Position numbers and translations under genes: made by a program. Shown piece after piece: positions 16,887 to 26,382 of a stretch of DNA of 50,266 bases. The notes beneath the pieces are model-generated. The model made no database searches, was not told the DNA's origin, and was given only the letters and a program-made list of their open reading frames with translations. Every line of letters starts with the position of its first letter. Position 1 is the stretch's first letter. The stretch is from Streptomyces roseolus (GTDB taxonomy: Bacteria; Actinomycetota; Actinomycetes; Streptomycetales; Streptomycetaceae): contig NZ_BMTV01000007.1 in the NCBI RefSeq assembly GCF_014649855.1, positions 256,923-307,188 on the forward strand. The letters run 5' to 3'.

Positions 16887-19258
16887 CACTGGCAGGCCTC
16901 GCAGGACTCGGGGTTTTCCAGGGAGCAGGCGACCGCGTCGGGGTCGGCGACCTGCTGGACGGGGACGGTGGCGGCGGTGGCGGACGCCTGGGCGGCGCGG
17001 GCGATCCGGGTGGCCGGGCGGGAACGCAGGTAGTACGTCGTCTTCAGGCCCTGCTTCCAGGCGTACGCGTACATCGACGACAGCTTGCCGATGGTCGGCG
17101 TCTCCATGAAGAGGTTCAGCGACTGCGACTGGTCCAGGAACGGGGTCCTGGCCGCCGCCATGTCGATGAGGCCGCGCTGCGGGATCTCCCAGGCCGTGCG
17201 GTACAGCTCGCGCACCTCGGCCGGGACCCAGCCGAAGCCTGCCACCGAGCCGTTGGCCTCGCGCAGCGCCTCGCGGGTCTGCGCGTCCCACACGCCGAGC
17301 GCCTTCAGCTCGTCGACGAGGTACGAGTTGACCTGGAGGAACTCGCCGGAGAGCGTCTCGCGCTTGAAGAGGTTGGAGACCTGCGGCTCGATGCACTCGT
17401 AGACGCCGGCGATCGAGGCGATGGTCGCCGTCGGGGCGATGGCGAGGAGGAGGGAGTTGCGCATGCCGACCGCGGCGATCCGCTCGCGCAGGGCCGCCCA
17501 GCGCTCCGGCCAGTTGAGCTCGACGTCGTAGTGGTCGGGGTGGAGGACGCCCCGGGCGGTACGGGTCTTCTCCCAGGCCGGCAGCGGACCGTTGCGCTCG
17601 GCGAGGTCGGCGGAGGCCTCGTACGCGGCGAGCATGATGCGCTCGGCGATCCGGGTGGAGAGCGCGCGGGCCTCGGCGGAGTCGAAGGGCAGCCGCAGCT
17701 TGAAGAAGACGTCCTGGAGGCCCATCGCGCCCAGGCCCACCGGGCGCCACTTGGCGTTGGAGTTCCCGGCCTGCTCGGTCGGGTAGAAGTTGATGTCGAC
17801 GACCCGGTCGAGGAAGGTGACGGCGGTCCGGACGGTCTCGTCCAGGCGCTCCCAGTCGATGTCCCCGTCGGCGACGAACGCGCCGAGGTTGACCGAGCCG
17901 AGGTTGCAGACGGCCGTCTCGCCGTCGTTCGTGACCTCGATGATCTCGGTGCAGAGGTTGGAGGAGTGGACGACGGCGCCGGGCTCGGCGGTCTGGTTGG
18001 CCGTACGGTTCGAGGCGTCCTTGAAGGTCATCCAGCCGTTGCCGGTCTGCGCCAGGGTCCGCATCATCCGGCCGTACAGGTCGCGGGCCGGGATCGTGCG
18101 GCGGGCCAGGCCCTTCGCCTCGGCGGCGCGGTAGGCGGCGTCGAACTCCTCGCCCCACAGGTCGACGAGCCCGGGGACGTCGGCGGGGGAGAAGAGCGAC
18201 CACTCGGCGTCGGCGTTCACCCGGCGCATGAACTCGTCCGGGATCCAGTGGGCGAGGTTCAGGTTGTGGGTGCGCCGGGCGTCCTCGCCGGTGTTGTCGC
18301 GGAGCTCCAGGAACTCCTCGATGTCCGCGTGCCAGGTCTCCAGGTAGACGGCGGCGGCGCCCTTGCGGCGGCCGCCCTGGTTCACCGCCGCCACGGAGGC
18401 GTCGAGCGTCTTCAGGAACGGCACGATGCCGTTGGAGTGCCCGTTGGTGCCCCGGATCAGCGAACCGCGCGAGCGGATCCGGGAGTAGGACAGGCCGATG
18501 CCGCCGGCGTGCTTCGACAGGCGCGCGACCTGGTGGTAGCGGTCGTAGATCGAGTCCAGCTCGTCCTGCGGGGAGTCGAGCAGGTAGCAGGAGGACATCT
18601 GGGGGTGGCGGGTGCCGGAGTTGAAGAGCGTGGGGGAGGAGGGCAGGTAGTCGAGCCGGCTCATCAGGCCGTACAGCGCCGCCACCTCGTCCAGCGCGCG
18701 GACCGAGTCGTCCTCGGCGAGGCCGGCCGCCACCCGGAGCATGAAGTGCTGCGGGGTCTCGATGACCTTGCGGGTGATCGGGTGGCGCAGCAGGTAGCGC
18801 GAGTAGAGGGTCCGCAGGCCGAAGTAGCCGAAGCGGTCGTCGGCGGCCGGGTCGACCAGCGCGTCCAGGCGCTCCGCGTGCAGGGCGGTGAAGGCGGCGG
18901 TGCGGTCGGCGATCAGGCCCTCGCGGTGGCCGGTGGCGACCGAGGCCGAGAAGGAGACGGCGCCCTGGGAGACGGCCTCCTCGGCGATGGTGAGGGTGAG
19001 CAGGCGGGCGGCGAGCCGGGAGTAGGCGGGGTCCTCGGAGATGAGTCCGGCCGCGGCCTCGGTGGCCAGTTCGCGCAGCTCCGCCTCGTCCGAGCCGGCG
19101 TGCCGGCCGCGCAGCGCGGCGGCGGCGACCCGGCCGGGGTCGGTGTCGGTGAGGTCGGCGGTGAGGTCGGTCAGGGTCCGCAGCAGTACGGTCCCGGGGC
19201 CGTCGCCGTCGGTCGCGGCGGCCTCGGCAACTGACGGACCCGCAGGCGCGATGGTCAC
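16886..19258 (-). CDS. nrdA: Class Ia ribonucleotide reductase alpha subunit
   Basis: A 790-residue catalytic subunit that reduces ribonucleoside diphosphates. Visible are the N-terminal ATP-cone-like region, the active-site segments NLCTEIIEVTNDGETAVC (first Cys and NxCxE) and RNSLLLAIAPTATIASIAG, and C-terminal redox cysteines in ESCEACQ at the end. GTG at 19258 (MTIAPAGPSVAEA) follows AGGGAG by eight bases. A longer frame to 19480 runs through the riboswitch and is not coding. The gene is under a cobalamin riboswitch, which fits repression of the B12-independent enzyme when B12 supports the class II enzyme. Confidence 0.94.
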   Translation of the reverse strand: MTIAPAGPSVAEAAATDGDGPGTVLLRTLTDLTADLTDTDPGRVAAAALRGRHAGSDEAELRELATEAAAGLISEDPAYSRLAARLLTLTIAEEAVSQGAVSFSASVATGHREGLIADRTAAFTALHAERLDALVDPAADDRFGYFGLRTLYSRYLLRHPITRKVIETPQHFMLRVAAGLAEDDSVRALDEVAALYGLMSRLDYLPSSPTLFNSGTRHPQMSSCYLLDSPQDELDSIYDRYHQVARLSKHAGGIGLSYSRIRSRGSLIRGTNGHSNGIVPFLKTLDASVAAVNQGGRRKGAAAVYLETWHADIEEFLELRDNTGEDARRTHNLNLAHWIPDEFMRRVNADAEWSLFSPADVPGLVDLWGEEFDAAYRAAEAKGLARRTIPARDLYGRMMRTLAQTGNGWMTFKDASNRTANQTAEPGAVVHSSNLCTEIIEVTNDGETAVCNLGSVNLGAFVADGDIDWERLDETVRTAVTFLDRVVDINFYPTEQAGNSNAKWRPVGLGAMGLQDVFFKLRLPFDSAEARALSTRIAERIMLAAYEASADLAERNGPLPAWEKTRTARGVLHPDHYDVELNWPERWAALRERIAAVGMRNSLLLAIAPTATIASIAGVYECIEPQVSNLFKRETLSGEFLQVNSYLVDELKALGVWDAQTREALREANGSVAGFGWVPAEVRELYRTAWEIPQRGLIDMAAARTPFLDQSQSLNLFMETPTIGKLSSMYAYAWKQGLKTTYYLRSRPATRIARAAQASATAATVPVQQVADPDAVACSLENPESCEACQ

Positions 19259-19385
19259 GTGGGGGCTCTCCCTCGCTCGGCCCGGGGCCATGGCGGGGGA
19301 GGGGGGCGGGCAGGCTTCCGTACGCGCGGAAGCGCCCGCGTCCACCGGCCCATTCCGCGAGGCCCGGACGTCGTCGGCACCCGGA

Positions 19386-19512
19386 ACGGACGGACCGGGC
19401 GCACCGTCGGCAGGTCTTCGGACTCCCTCCGTGCGAAAGCGCACGAAGCACACCGTTGCGGGACAGTTCCGGATTCGCACCGGATTCCCCTGCGGCGACA
19501 GCGAGCACGAGC
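19386..19512 (-). promoter_or_regulatory. Cobalamin (B12) riboswitch controlling nrdAB
   Basis: On the minus strand the core reads GGGGAATCCGGTGCGAATCC followed by GGAACTGTCCCGCAAC, then an arm, then GGGAGTCCGAAGACCTGCC. These are the conserved blocks of the AdoCbl riboswitch, in order and spacing. It lies 128 bases upstream of the nrdA start. A riboswitch at this place has been described for S. coelicolor nrdABS. The boundaries are approximate. Confidence 0.9.
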
Positions 19513-19514
19513 AT

Positions 19515-19552
19515 ACATGTGGGGGGCGCCGATCTCGGCACCCCCCACATGT
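19515..19552. promoter_or_regulatory. 38-bp inverted repeat: NrdR operator pair or GNAT terminator
   Basis: Two 18-base arms (19515-19532 and 19535-19552) match at 17 of 18 positions around a 2-base centre. Each arm carries CCACATGT or ACATGTGG. The two AT centres are 32 bp apart, the usual three-turn spacing of paired NrdR boxes. The flanking ACACAACATGTGG resembles the NrdR consensus ACACWATATATWGTGT. The hairpin also lies 27 bases past the GNAT stop, so it could equally end that transcript. Both roles may apply. Confidence 0.6.
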
Positions 19553-19579
19553 TGTGTCCTCTCGCTGAGATGTCCGGGC

Positions 19580-20083
19580 TCAGACGTCCAGGGAGAACGC
19601 CCACAGGGGCGACAGGTCCGGCACCGGGGTCCAGTCCCGCTCGGGGATCCGGACGAAGCCCAGGCGGCGGTAGATCCGGTGCGCGGTCGTCATCCCGTCC
19701 TGGGTGGACAGCACCAGCCGGACGCAGCCGTCGAGGGCCCGCGCCCGGTCGACGCAGGCCCGGACGAGCGCCTCTCCGACGCCCCGGCCGCGGGCCGCGC
19801 GCGCCACCGCGAGGAGCCGGAACTCGGCCTCGTCGGGGCCGGCGATGTCCGCCCACTCCCCGCCGCCGGCCGTGAAGGTGACCGCGCCGAGCAGCGTCCC
19901 GTCGTCGCCCACGGCGACCAGCACCTCGGCCTCGGCGGCCCGCCGGGCGACGTCCCGCATCACCGGCAGGTAGTCGTCGTCCTCCCCGAAGGTGAGGTGT
20001 CCGTCGTCGAGGTAGGCGCGGGCCGTGAGCTCGCCGACCTCCTCGTGCTCTTCCGGCCGTACGGCCCTGATCGTGAAGTCCAT
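19580..20083 (-). CDS. GNAT-family N-acetyltransferase
   Basis: A 167-residue single GNAT domain. It shows beta-strand EFRLLAV followed by the acetyl-CoA pyrophosphate loop RAARGRGVGEAL (R/Q-x2-G-x-G/A), and the C-terminal HRIYRRLGFVRIPERDW typical of the fold. The substrate is unknown. It is on the same strand as nrdA, ending just before the inverted repeat, and is followed upstream by a lipoprotein gene with an 18-base gap. Confidence 0.87.
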   Translation of the reverse strand: MDFTIRAVRPEEHEEVGELTARAYLDDGHLTFGEDDDYLPVMRDVARRAAEAEVLVAVGDDGTLLGAVTFTAGGGEWADIAGPDEAEFRLLAVARAARGRGVGEALVRACVDRARALDGCVRLVLSTQDGMTTAHRIYRRLGFVRIPERDWTPVPDLSPLWAFSLDV

Positions 20084-20101
20084 CCCCGCAGTGTGCCGCG
20101 C

Positions 20102-20707
20102 TCAGCCGCCGGCGCCCACCGAGTTGTCGGGCGCCCCGTCGCCGGCCGGCGGCAGGTCGCCGCGCTCCACGGGCCCGTCCGGTCCGGTGGACTTCGGCAG
20201 GACGGCGTCGAGTTCGGCGTCGTCGGCCCGGTGGGCCTCGGCGGCGGCCCGCTTCAGCAGGTCGCGGGGGACGGCGAGCGGGGCGGCGACCTCGACGCGC
20301 AGCCCGTTCTCGTTGCGCAGGTAGGCGTGCCGGTCGCCGGTGCGGCGGTACCAGCCGTCGCCCTCGGCCTCGCAGCCGTCGCCGTCCGGGGGTCCGGCCA
20401 CGCACTCCTCGGCGCGGAACGGCCGCCGTTCGGCGCTGAGCGTGAGGCTGCCGCCGTCCTTGTCCACGTACACGATCCGGAAGCCGTCGTCGCCGACGAC
20501 GCCGGCGGACTGGAGCGCCGGCGCGTAACCCTCGGCCTCGGTGACGTAGACGTGTTCGACGCGGGTCTGGGCGTACCGGGCGCGGGCCTCCAGGGCCGCG
20601 CGGTCGGGGGCCGGCGGGTCGGCGGCCGTCACGGTGCCGCAGCCGGCGAGCGCGGCCAGGCCGACGGCGAGCAGGAGCAGCTGCGGGGGAGTGGTCCGCG
20701 GTCGCAT
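20102..20707 (-). CDS. Putative lipoprotein
   Basis: A 201-residue protein with a signal peptide and lipobox LAALAGC (Cys near residue 23), so it should be lipid-anchored outside the membrane. The mature part has one disulfide-capable pair (EECVAGPPDGDGCEAEGDGW) and a Pro/Gly-rich tail. No family was recognised. The ATG at 20707 follows GGGGACG-type purine-rich sequence only weakly. It lies downstream of the symporter gene on the same strand, 77 bases apart. Confidence 0.78.
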   Translation of the reverse strand: MRPRTTPPQLLLLAVGLAALAGCGTVTAADPPAPDRAALEARARYAQTRVEHVYVTEAEGYAPALQSAGVVGDDGFRIVYVDKDGGSLTLSAERRPFRAEECVAGPPDGDGCEAEGDGWYRRTGDRHAYLRNENGLRVEVAAPLAVPRDLLKRAAAEAHRADDAELDAVLPKSTGPDGPVERGDLPPAGDGAPDNSVGAGG

Positions 20708-20784
20708 GGGGCCCTTCGGTGGTGGGGACGCGGCAGGCCGCCCGGCCTGGGAGGCGGGCGGCCTGCGGGGTGGTGCGGGACGGC

Positions 20785-22383
20785 TCAGTGGCCGACGCCG
20801 ACCTTCGGGAGGGGGCGGACGCCGGTGTCGCCGGCGTCGGCCGTGTAGTCCGACGGCGAGGTCTCGTCGACGCCCTCGGGGGCCTTGACGGCCTTGAGCA
20901 CGAAGGTGAGGACGACCGTGACCACGACGTTGAGCACGAAGGCGGTGAGGCCGATGTAGCCGATCTCGCCGATGCCGGGGATCTCGGCGGAGGAGCCGCC
21001 GAAGTGCTTCTGCTTCGGCGTCGACACGTTGTACGCGGCGATCGTGCCGTACAGCATGCCGACGGCCCAGCCGGCGAGCAGCGCCCAGCGGTGGAACCAG
21101 CGGGTGAAGAGGCCGCCGACCAGGGCGGGGAAGGTCTGGAGGATCCAGATGCCGCCGAGGAGCTGGAAGTTGATGGCGACCGTCTTGTCCATGGTGAGGA
21201 CGAAGGCGAGGGCGCCGACCTTCACCAGGAGGGACACCAGCTTGGAGACCTTGGTCTCCTGCTCGGGGGTGGCCTCGGGCTTGATGAAGTCCTTGTAGAT
21301 GTTCCGGGTGAAGAGGTTGGCCGCGGCGATCGACATGATCGCGGCCGGCACGAGCGCGCCGATGCCGATGGCGGCGAAGGCCACGCCCGCGAACCAGGCG
21401 GGGAACATGTCCTCGAAGAGCTGCGGGATGGCGAGCTGGCCGTTCTGGACCTTGATCCCGGCGGCGATCGCCATGAAGCCGAGCAGCGCGAGCAGGCCCA
21501 GCATCAGCGAGTAGAGCGGCAGGATCGTGGTGTTGCGGCGGATGACCTCGCGGCTCTTGGACGACAGGGTCGCCGTGATGGAGTGCGGGTACATGAAGAG
21601 CGCGAGCGCGGAGCCGAGGGCGAGCGTCGCGTACGTCCACTGTCCGGCCTCGCCGGGCACGAGCCCGCCGGCCTTGGCGGTGGTGAACTTCTCGTCGGCG
21701 GAGGCGAAGATCTCGCCGAAGCCGCCCAGCTTGATCGGGATGTAGATGATCGCCACCGCGATGACGATGTAGATCAGGGTGTCCTTGACGAAGGCGATGA
21801 GCGCCGGGGCGCGCAGACCCGAGGAGTAGGTGTACGCGGCGAGCACGCCGAAGGCGATGAGCAGCGGCAGGTCCTTGATGAACCAGTGGGTGTCCTCGCC
21901 GCCGCCGACGCCCATCACGTCCAGGACGGCCTGGATGCCGACGAGCTGGAGCGCGATGTACGGCATCGTGGCGAGGATGCCGGTGACCGCCACCGCGAGC
22001 GAGAGGCCCTTGGAGCCGAAGCGGCCGCGGACGAAGTCGGAGGTGGTGACGTAGCCGTGCTTGTGCGACACCGACCAGAGGCGCGGCAGGAAGGTGAAGA
22101 TCAGCGGGTAGACCAGGATGGTGTAGGGGACGGCGAAGAACCCGGCCGCGCCCGCCGCGTAGATGGCCGCCGGGACGGCGACGAAGGTGTACGCGGTGTA
22201 GAGGTCCCCGCCGAGCAGGAACCAGGTCACCCAGGTGCCGAAGGAGCGGCCCCCCAGGCCCCATTCGTCGAGGCTGTTCTCGTTCTCCGCCTTCCGCCAC
22301 TTGGCGGCGAGGAAGCCCATGACCGTGACGGCCAGGAAGAAGAACACGAACACGCAGAGCGCGACGACGTTGACGTCCTTCAT
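20785..22383 (-). CDS. Sodium:solute symporter, monocarboxylate type (MctP/MctC-like)
   Basis: A 532-residue SSS-family transporter with about 13 membrane helices. It starts MKDVNVVALCVFVFFF and has the SSS hallmarks RSFGTWVTWFLLGGDLYTAYTF in the first helices and GIGALVPAAIMSIAAANLFTRN in the centre. The closest characterised type is the monocarboxylate permease group (acetate, pyruvate, lactate). The 4-base overlap with the upstream DUF3311 gene (ATGA) is the normal arrangement for this transporter group, in which the small protein acts as a partner. Substrate is inferred. Confidence 0.87.
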   Translation of the reverse strand: MKDVNVVALCVFVFFFLAVTVMGFLAAKWRKAENENSLDEWGLGGRSFGTWVTWFLLGGDLYTAYTFVAVPAAIYAAGAAGFFAVPYTILVYPLIFTFLPRLWSVSHKHGYVTTSDFVRGRFGSKGLSLAVAVTGILATMPYIALQLVGIQAVLDVMGVGGGEDTHWFIKDLPLLIAFGVLAAYTYSSGLRAPALIAFVKDTLIYIVIAVAIIYIPIKLGGFGEIFASADEKFTTAKAGGLVPGEAGQWTYATLALGSALALFMYPHSITATLSSKSREVIRRNTTILPLYSLMLGLLALLGFMAIAAGIKVQNGQLAIPQLFEDMFPAWFAGVAFAAIGIGALVPAAIMSIAAANLFTRNIYKDFIKPEATPEQETKVSKLVSLLVKVGALAFVLTMDKTVAINFQLLGGIWILQTFPALVGGLFTRWFHRWALLAGWAVGMLYGTIAAYNVSTPKQKHFGGSSAEIPGIGEIGYIGLTAFVLNVVVTVVLTFVLKAVKAPEGVDETSPSDYTADAGDTGVRPLPKVGVGH

Positions 22384-22643
22384 CGCTCCTCACCACCCTC
22401 ACGGCCGCGGCGGGCGCGCTGGTCGCGCTGCCAGAGCTTGTACGCGACGACGGTGAGCGCGGTCGAGAGCAGCACCCACAGCATCTGGTACCAGTAGAAG
22501 AACGGGATGCCGGCGAGAAGGGGATCGACCTTCGCGTAGGAACCGACCCAGAGCATCGCCACGAACGGGGCGAACAGGCAGAGCGCGATGACGACCCTGA
22601 CCGGTGTGACGACCGGTTGTTTCCCGGTTCCGGTTTCTGACAT
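22380..22643 (-). CDS. DUF3311 small membrane protein
   Basis: An 87-residue protein with two membrane helices (about residues 17-37 and 50-68), separated by GSYAKVDPLLAGIPFFYWYQ. This pattern is the DUF3311 family, which is found next to SSS symporters. A basic C-terminal tail follows. Its stop overlaps the symporter start, so the two are made together. Confidence 0.88.
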   Translation of the reverse strand: MSETGTGKQPVVTPVRVVIALCLFAPFVAMLWVGSYAKVDPLLAGIPFFYWYQMLWVLLSTALTVVAYKLWQRDQRARRGREGGEER

Positions 22644-22719
22644 GGTGAAGAAGTCCCCTCGCTGATCACCGGCTGATGCCGTGGAAATCTAGGGGACCGT
22701 CCAGCCCTTGGGAACCCTG

Positions 22720-22734
22720 GTCCGAATAACGGAC
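22720..22734. promoter_or_regulatory. Palindrome GTCCG-N5-CGGAC upstream of DUF3311/symporter
   Basis: On the minus strand it reads GTCCGTTATTCGGAC, 77 bases before the DUF3311 start. An almost identical sequence, GTCCGTTATCGGAC, occurs upstream of dasR at 23766-23779. Sharing and symmetry suggest a regulator binding site; the regulator is unknown. Confidence 0.5.
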
Positions 22735-22795
22735 TTGTATCGGGAAGGACATTCGAGCGAAACCCGATGTCCTCCGGGTTCTGGCCGAAAGAGAC

Positions 22796-22830
22796 GTACC
22801 CCGACACATCACACGGATGTGCCGGGGTAC
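22796..22830 (-). terminator. Terminator of dasR
   Basis: Arms 22796-22809 and 22817-22830 pair over 14 bases with one mismatch around a 7-base loop, 65 bases beyond the dasR stop. Confidence 0.65.
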
Positions 22831-22894
22831 CGGTTCAGATCGATTTTCGGCCGTCGGGCCGTTCGGTCGTGCGCGCCCTTCGGCCGTTCGCCGT

Positions 22895-23755
<861 letters not shown>

Positions 23756-23765
23756 TCAGGTGTCG

Positions 23766-23779
23766 GTCCGATAACGGAC
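23766..23779. promoter_or_regulatory. Palindrome GTCCG-N4-CGGAC upstream of dasR
   Basis: Reads GTCCGTTATCGGAC on the minus strand, 12 bases past the likely dasR -10 element (TATAAG, 23792-23797). It nearly matches the palindrome at 22720-22734. Confidence 0.5.
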
Positions 23780-23791
23780 GCGACTGCCCTT

Positions 23792-23820
23792 CTTATACAC
23801 CCTTGACACCCCTAAAGGTC
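23792..23820 (-). promoter_or_regulatory. Likely dasR promoter
   Basis: TATAAG at 23797-23792 is a good -10. The -35 position, 17 bases away, reads GACCTT and lies within the dre-like sequence at 23814-23829, which would allow DasR to repress its own gene. Confidence 0.45.
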
Positions 23821-23831
23821 TAGGCCAAGCT
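23803..23831 (+). promoter_or_regulatory. Likely dasA promoter
   Basis: TTGACA at 23803-23808 is a perfect -35. Seventeen bases later CAAGCT (23826-23831) sits at the -10 position. One dre-like site lies in the spacer and another at the expected start point. Confidence 0.6.
23814..23829. promoter_or_regulatory. dre-like DasR operator, site 2
   Basis: AAAGGTCTAGGCCAAG matches 11 of 16 positions of the dre consensus ACTGGTCTAGACCACT. It overlaps both the dasA spacer and the dasR -35. Confidence 0.6.
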
Positions 23832-23837
23832 CCGGGT

Positions 23838-23853
23838 ACTGGTCTAAACCATT
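23838..23853. promoter_or_regulatory. dre DasR operator, site 1
   Basis: ACTGGTCTAAACCATT matches the dre core with one mismatch (TGGTCTAAACCA for TGGTCTAGACCA). An extra half site AGACCAG at 23856-23862 forms the 7-bp inverted repeat CTGGTCT-N10-AGACCAG with it. It sits near the dasA transcription start. Confidence 0.85.
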
Positions 23854-23941
23854 AAAGACCAGGTCCCAGCCCCACGAGCACTACCTGACGTATGTCTTCG
23901 CGCGGTGGGCAGGGGTTGCAGGCATCCCTGAGGAGGGTGGC

Positions 23942-25231
23942 GTGAAGCGCAAGCTCATCGCGGCGATCGGCGTCGCGGGCATGATGGTCTCTATTGCCGC
24001 GTGTGGTGGTTCCGACAGCGGCGACAAGAAGGACAAGGCCGAGGGCGGCGACAAGTCGCTCACCGTCTGGGTCATGGACGGTTCCGCTCCCAAGGAGTGG
24101 ATCGACGGCGTCAACAAGGAGTTCGAGGCCGCCCACCCCGGCGTCAAGGTCAACGTCGAGGTCCAGCAGTGGACCGACATCCAGACCAAGGTCACCACGG
24201 CCCTCTCCGAGGACACCCCGCCGGACGTCCTGGAGCTCGGCAACACCCAGACCACGGGCTACGCCGTCACCGGCGGCCTCGCCGACCTCACGGGCGACAA
24301 GGACAAGCTCGGGTACAACAACTGGAGCAAGGGCATGCTGCCCTCGGCCGAGCTGGACGGCAAGCTCTACGCCGCTCCGTGGTGGGCCGCCAGCCGCGTC
24401 GTGATCTACGACAAGGCCGCCTTCAAGAAGGCCGGCGTCACCCCGCCGAAGACCCGCACCGAGTGGATCGACGGCCTGAAGAAGCTCAAGGCCGCCGACG
24501 CCAAGTCGCAGCCCATCTACCTCCCGGGCCAGAGCTGGTACGTCCTCGCCGGCTTCCTGTGGGACGAGGGCGGCGAGCTCGCGGTCAAGGACGGCGACAA
24601 GTGGAAGGGTGGCCTCGCCACCCCGCAGGCCGCCGCCGCCATGAACTTCTACAAGGAGCTGCAGTCCTTCTCGACCGCTCCGAAGGACAAGGACGAGGCC
24701 ACCCCGCAGCAGTCCGTCGACATCGTCCCCAAGGGCGGCGTCTCCTCCTGGATCGGTCTCGGCTGGGAGGCCGGCGGCGCGATCGCCGCCATCGAGAAGG
24801 CCGGCAAGAAGGCCGACTTCGGCTACTTCCCGATCCCGGGCAAGACGGCCGACAAGCCGGGCTCCGTCTTCTTCGGCGGCTCGAACCTCGCCGTCGCCGA
24901 GCGCTCCAAGAACCAGGAGCTCGCGAAGGAGTGGCTGGCCTTCGTCACGAACAAGAAGCAGCTCCAGTCGTACGGCACCGCCAACAAGGGCGGCATCATC
25001 CCCGTCGACACCTCCGCGCAGGTCACCCCCGAGGCCGGCTCCTTCGCCGAGGCCATGGTGAAGGTCGCCGAGGTCGGTCGCATCACCCCGATCACCGGCG
25101 GCTGGGCGAACGTCGAGACCGAGCCCAACCCGATCAAGGGCTACATGACCAAGGTCCTGAAGGGCGAGGACCCGCAGAAGGCCGGCGAAGAGGCCGACAA
25201 GGTCATCGCCGAGCGCATCAACCAGCAGTGA
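23942..25231 (+). CDS. dasA: Chitobiose/GlcNAc ABC transporter, substrate-binding lipoprotein DasA
   Basis: A 429-residue extracellular solute-binding protein. Residues 1-20 are a signal peptide with the lipobox ending SIAAC (Cys21). The mature protein is a type 1 sugar-binding fold, with DVLELGNTQTTGYAV near residue 98 and GWEAGGAIAAIEKAG near 275. It feeds N,N'-diacetylchitobiose to DasBC. The start is GTG at 23942, with GAGGAGGGTGGC ahead of it. DasR controls it through the upstream dre sites. A stem-loop after the gene may lower expression of the permease genes relative to dasA. Confidence 0.94.
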   Translation: MKRKLIAAIGVAGMMVSIAACGGSDSGDKKDKAEGGDKSLTVWVMDGSAPKEWIDGVNKEFEAAHPGVKVNVEVQQWTDIQTKVTTALSEDTPPDVLELGNTQTTGYAVTGGLADLTGDKDKLGYNNWSKGMLPSAELDGKLYAAPWWAASRVVIYDKAAFKKAGVTPPKTRTEWIDGLKKLKAADAKSQPIYLPGQSWYVLAGFLWDEGGELAVKDGDKWKGGLATPQAAAAMNFYKELQSFSTAPKDKDEATPQQSVDIVPKGGVSSWIGLGWEAGGAIAAIEKAGKKADFGYFPIPGKTADKPGSVFFGGSNLAVAERSKNQELAKEWLAFVTNKKQLQSYGTANKGGIIPVDTSAQVTPEAGSFAEAMVKVAEVGRITPITGGWANVETEPNPIKGYMTKVLKGEDPQKAGEEADKVIAERINQQ

Positions 25232-25241
25232 TCCCACCCCC

Positions 25242-25275
25242 GGTGGCGTGGCCGGTTCCCCCCGGCCGCGCCACC
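25242..25275 (+). terminator. Attenuating hairpin between dasA and dasB
   Basis: Arms 25242-25255 and 25262-25275 pair over 14 bases with one mismatch. It lies 10 bases after dasA, inside the operon. Such hairpins usually stabilise the binding-protein mRNA and reduce read-through. Confidence 0.6.
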
Positions 25276-25359
25276 CGGGCGTTGCAGTGATTTGCGGCCC
25301 GCTCCCCCGGGCCGCGCCCCGGTGGGCGCGGGAGCCCCAGAACCGCGAGGAAGAAGACC

Positions 25360-26382
25360 ATGACCGTGGACTCCCAGGGGACGGCGACCGCCGGTTCCCA
25401 GGACGCGCCCGGGAGGGCGGCAGGGAAGTCGCAGACTCCGCCACCCCCTTCCGGCGCGAAGGAAGCCCTTCAGCCCTCGCGCGGCAGACGTTCGCTGCCC
25501 GGTGGGCTACTGCCGTACCTGCTCGTCACGCCCGCCCTGCTGTCCATGGCGGTGCTGCTGCTCTACCCCCTGATCAGCAACCTGATCCTCTCCTTCCAGT
25601 CGGTCAACCGGCGTGAACTGATCCGCCGCGAGACCCCCTGGGTCGGCTTCGACAACTACACGGAGCTGCTGGGGAACTCCGAGTTCTGGACCGTCGTCCT
25701 CCGCTCGGTCGCCTTCACCGCCGCCAACGTGGCGCTGATCATGGCGATCGGCACCGGCATCGGCCTGCTGCTCAACCGCCTCGGCAAGAAGATGCGCCTG
25801 GTGCTCTCGCTCGCGCTCGCCTTCGCCTGGGCCATGCCGATCGTCGCCTCCGTGACGGTCTTCCGCTGGCTGTTCGACGAGCAGTTCGGCGTCGCCAACT
25901 GGCTGATGCGCACGCTCGGCTTCTCCGGCTACGACCAGCACAACTGGTTCGAGACCGGCTTCTCCACCTTCGTGATCATCACGGCCCTCGTCGTCTGGGG
26001 CTCCGTCCCCTTCGTCGCCCTCAACATGTACGCCGGCCTCACCACCGTGGGCACCGAGCTCTACGAGGCGGCCCGCATGGACGGCGCGAGCGGCTGGCGG
26101 ACCTTCTGGTCCGTGGTCTTCCCGAACCTGAAGCCGTTCTTCATGATCACCACCTTTCTGGAGGTGATCTGGGTCTTCAAGGCGTTCACCCAGGTCTACG
26201 CCATGAACCAGGGCGGCCCCGACCGCGCCACCGAGACCCTTCCCGTCTTCGCCTACATCGAAGGCATGAGCCAGCAGCACTACGGCGTCGCGGCGGCCAT
26301 CTCGATCCTCACCATCGTGATGCTCCTCGTGGCCATGTCCTTCTACTTCCGCCTGATCCTGAAGCAGGAGGACGAGAGTTGA
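25360..26382 (+). CDS. dasB: Chitobiose ABC transporter permease DasB
   Basis: A 340-residue inner-membrane permease. A Pro/Ser-rich cytoplasmic N-terminus of about 45 residues precedes six membrane helices. The EAA loop that meets the ATPase reads EAARMDGASGWRTFWSVVFP (about residue 235). It is of the MalF type and pairs with DasC. No ATPase gene is in the operon; in Streptomyces the shared ATPase MsiK, encoded elsewhere, energises this transporter. GAGGAAG precedes the ATG. Confidence 0.93.
   Translation: MTVDSQGTATAGSQDAPGRAAGKSQTPPPPSGAKEALQPSRGRRSLPGGLLPYLLVTPALLSMAVLLLYPLISNLILSFQSVNRRELIRRETPWVGFDNYTELLGNSEFWTVVLRSVAFTAANVALIMAIGTGIGLLLNRLGKKMRLVLSLALAFAWAMPIVASVTVFRWLFDEQFGVANWLMRTLGFSGYDQHNWFETGFSTFVIITALVVWGSVPFVALNMYAGLTTVGTELYEAARMDGASGWRTFWSVVFPNLKPFFMITTFLEVIWVFKAFTQVYAMNQGGPDRATETLPVFAYIEGMSQQHYGVAAAISILTIVMLLVAMSFYFRLILKQEDES

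Noticed and set aside
15870..20405. 1511-residue minus-strand ORF
   Set aside because: It continues the nrdB frame through nrdA and the riboswitch; only the nrdB part is real.
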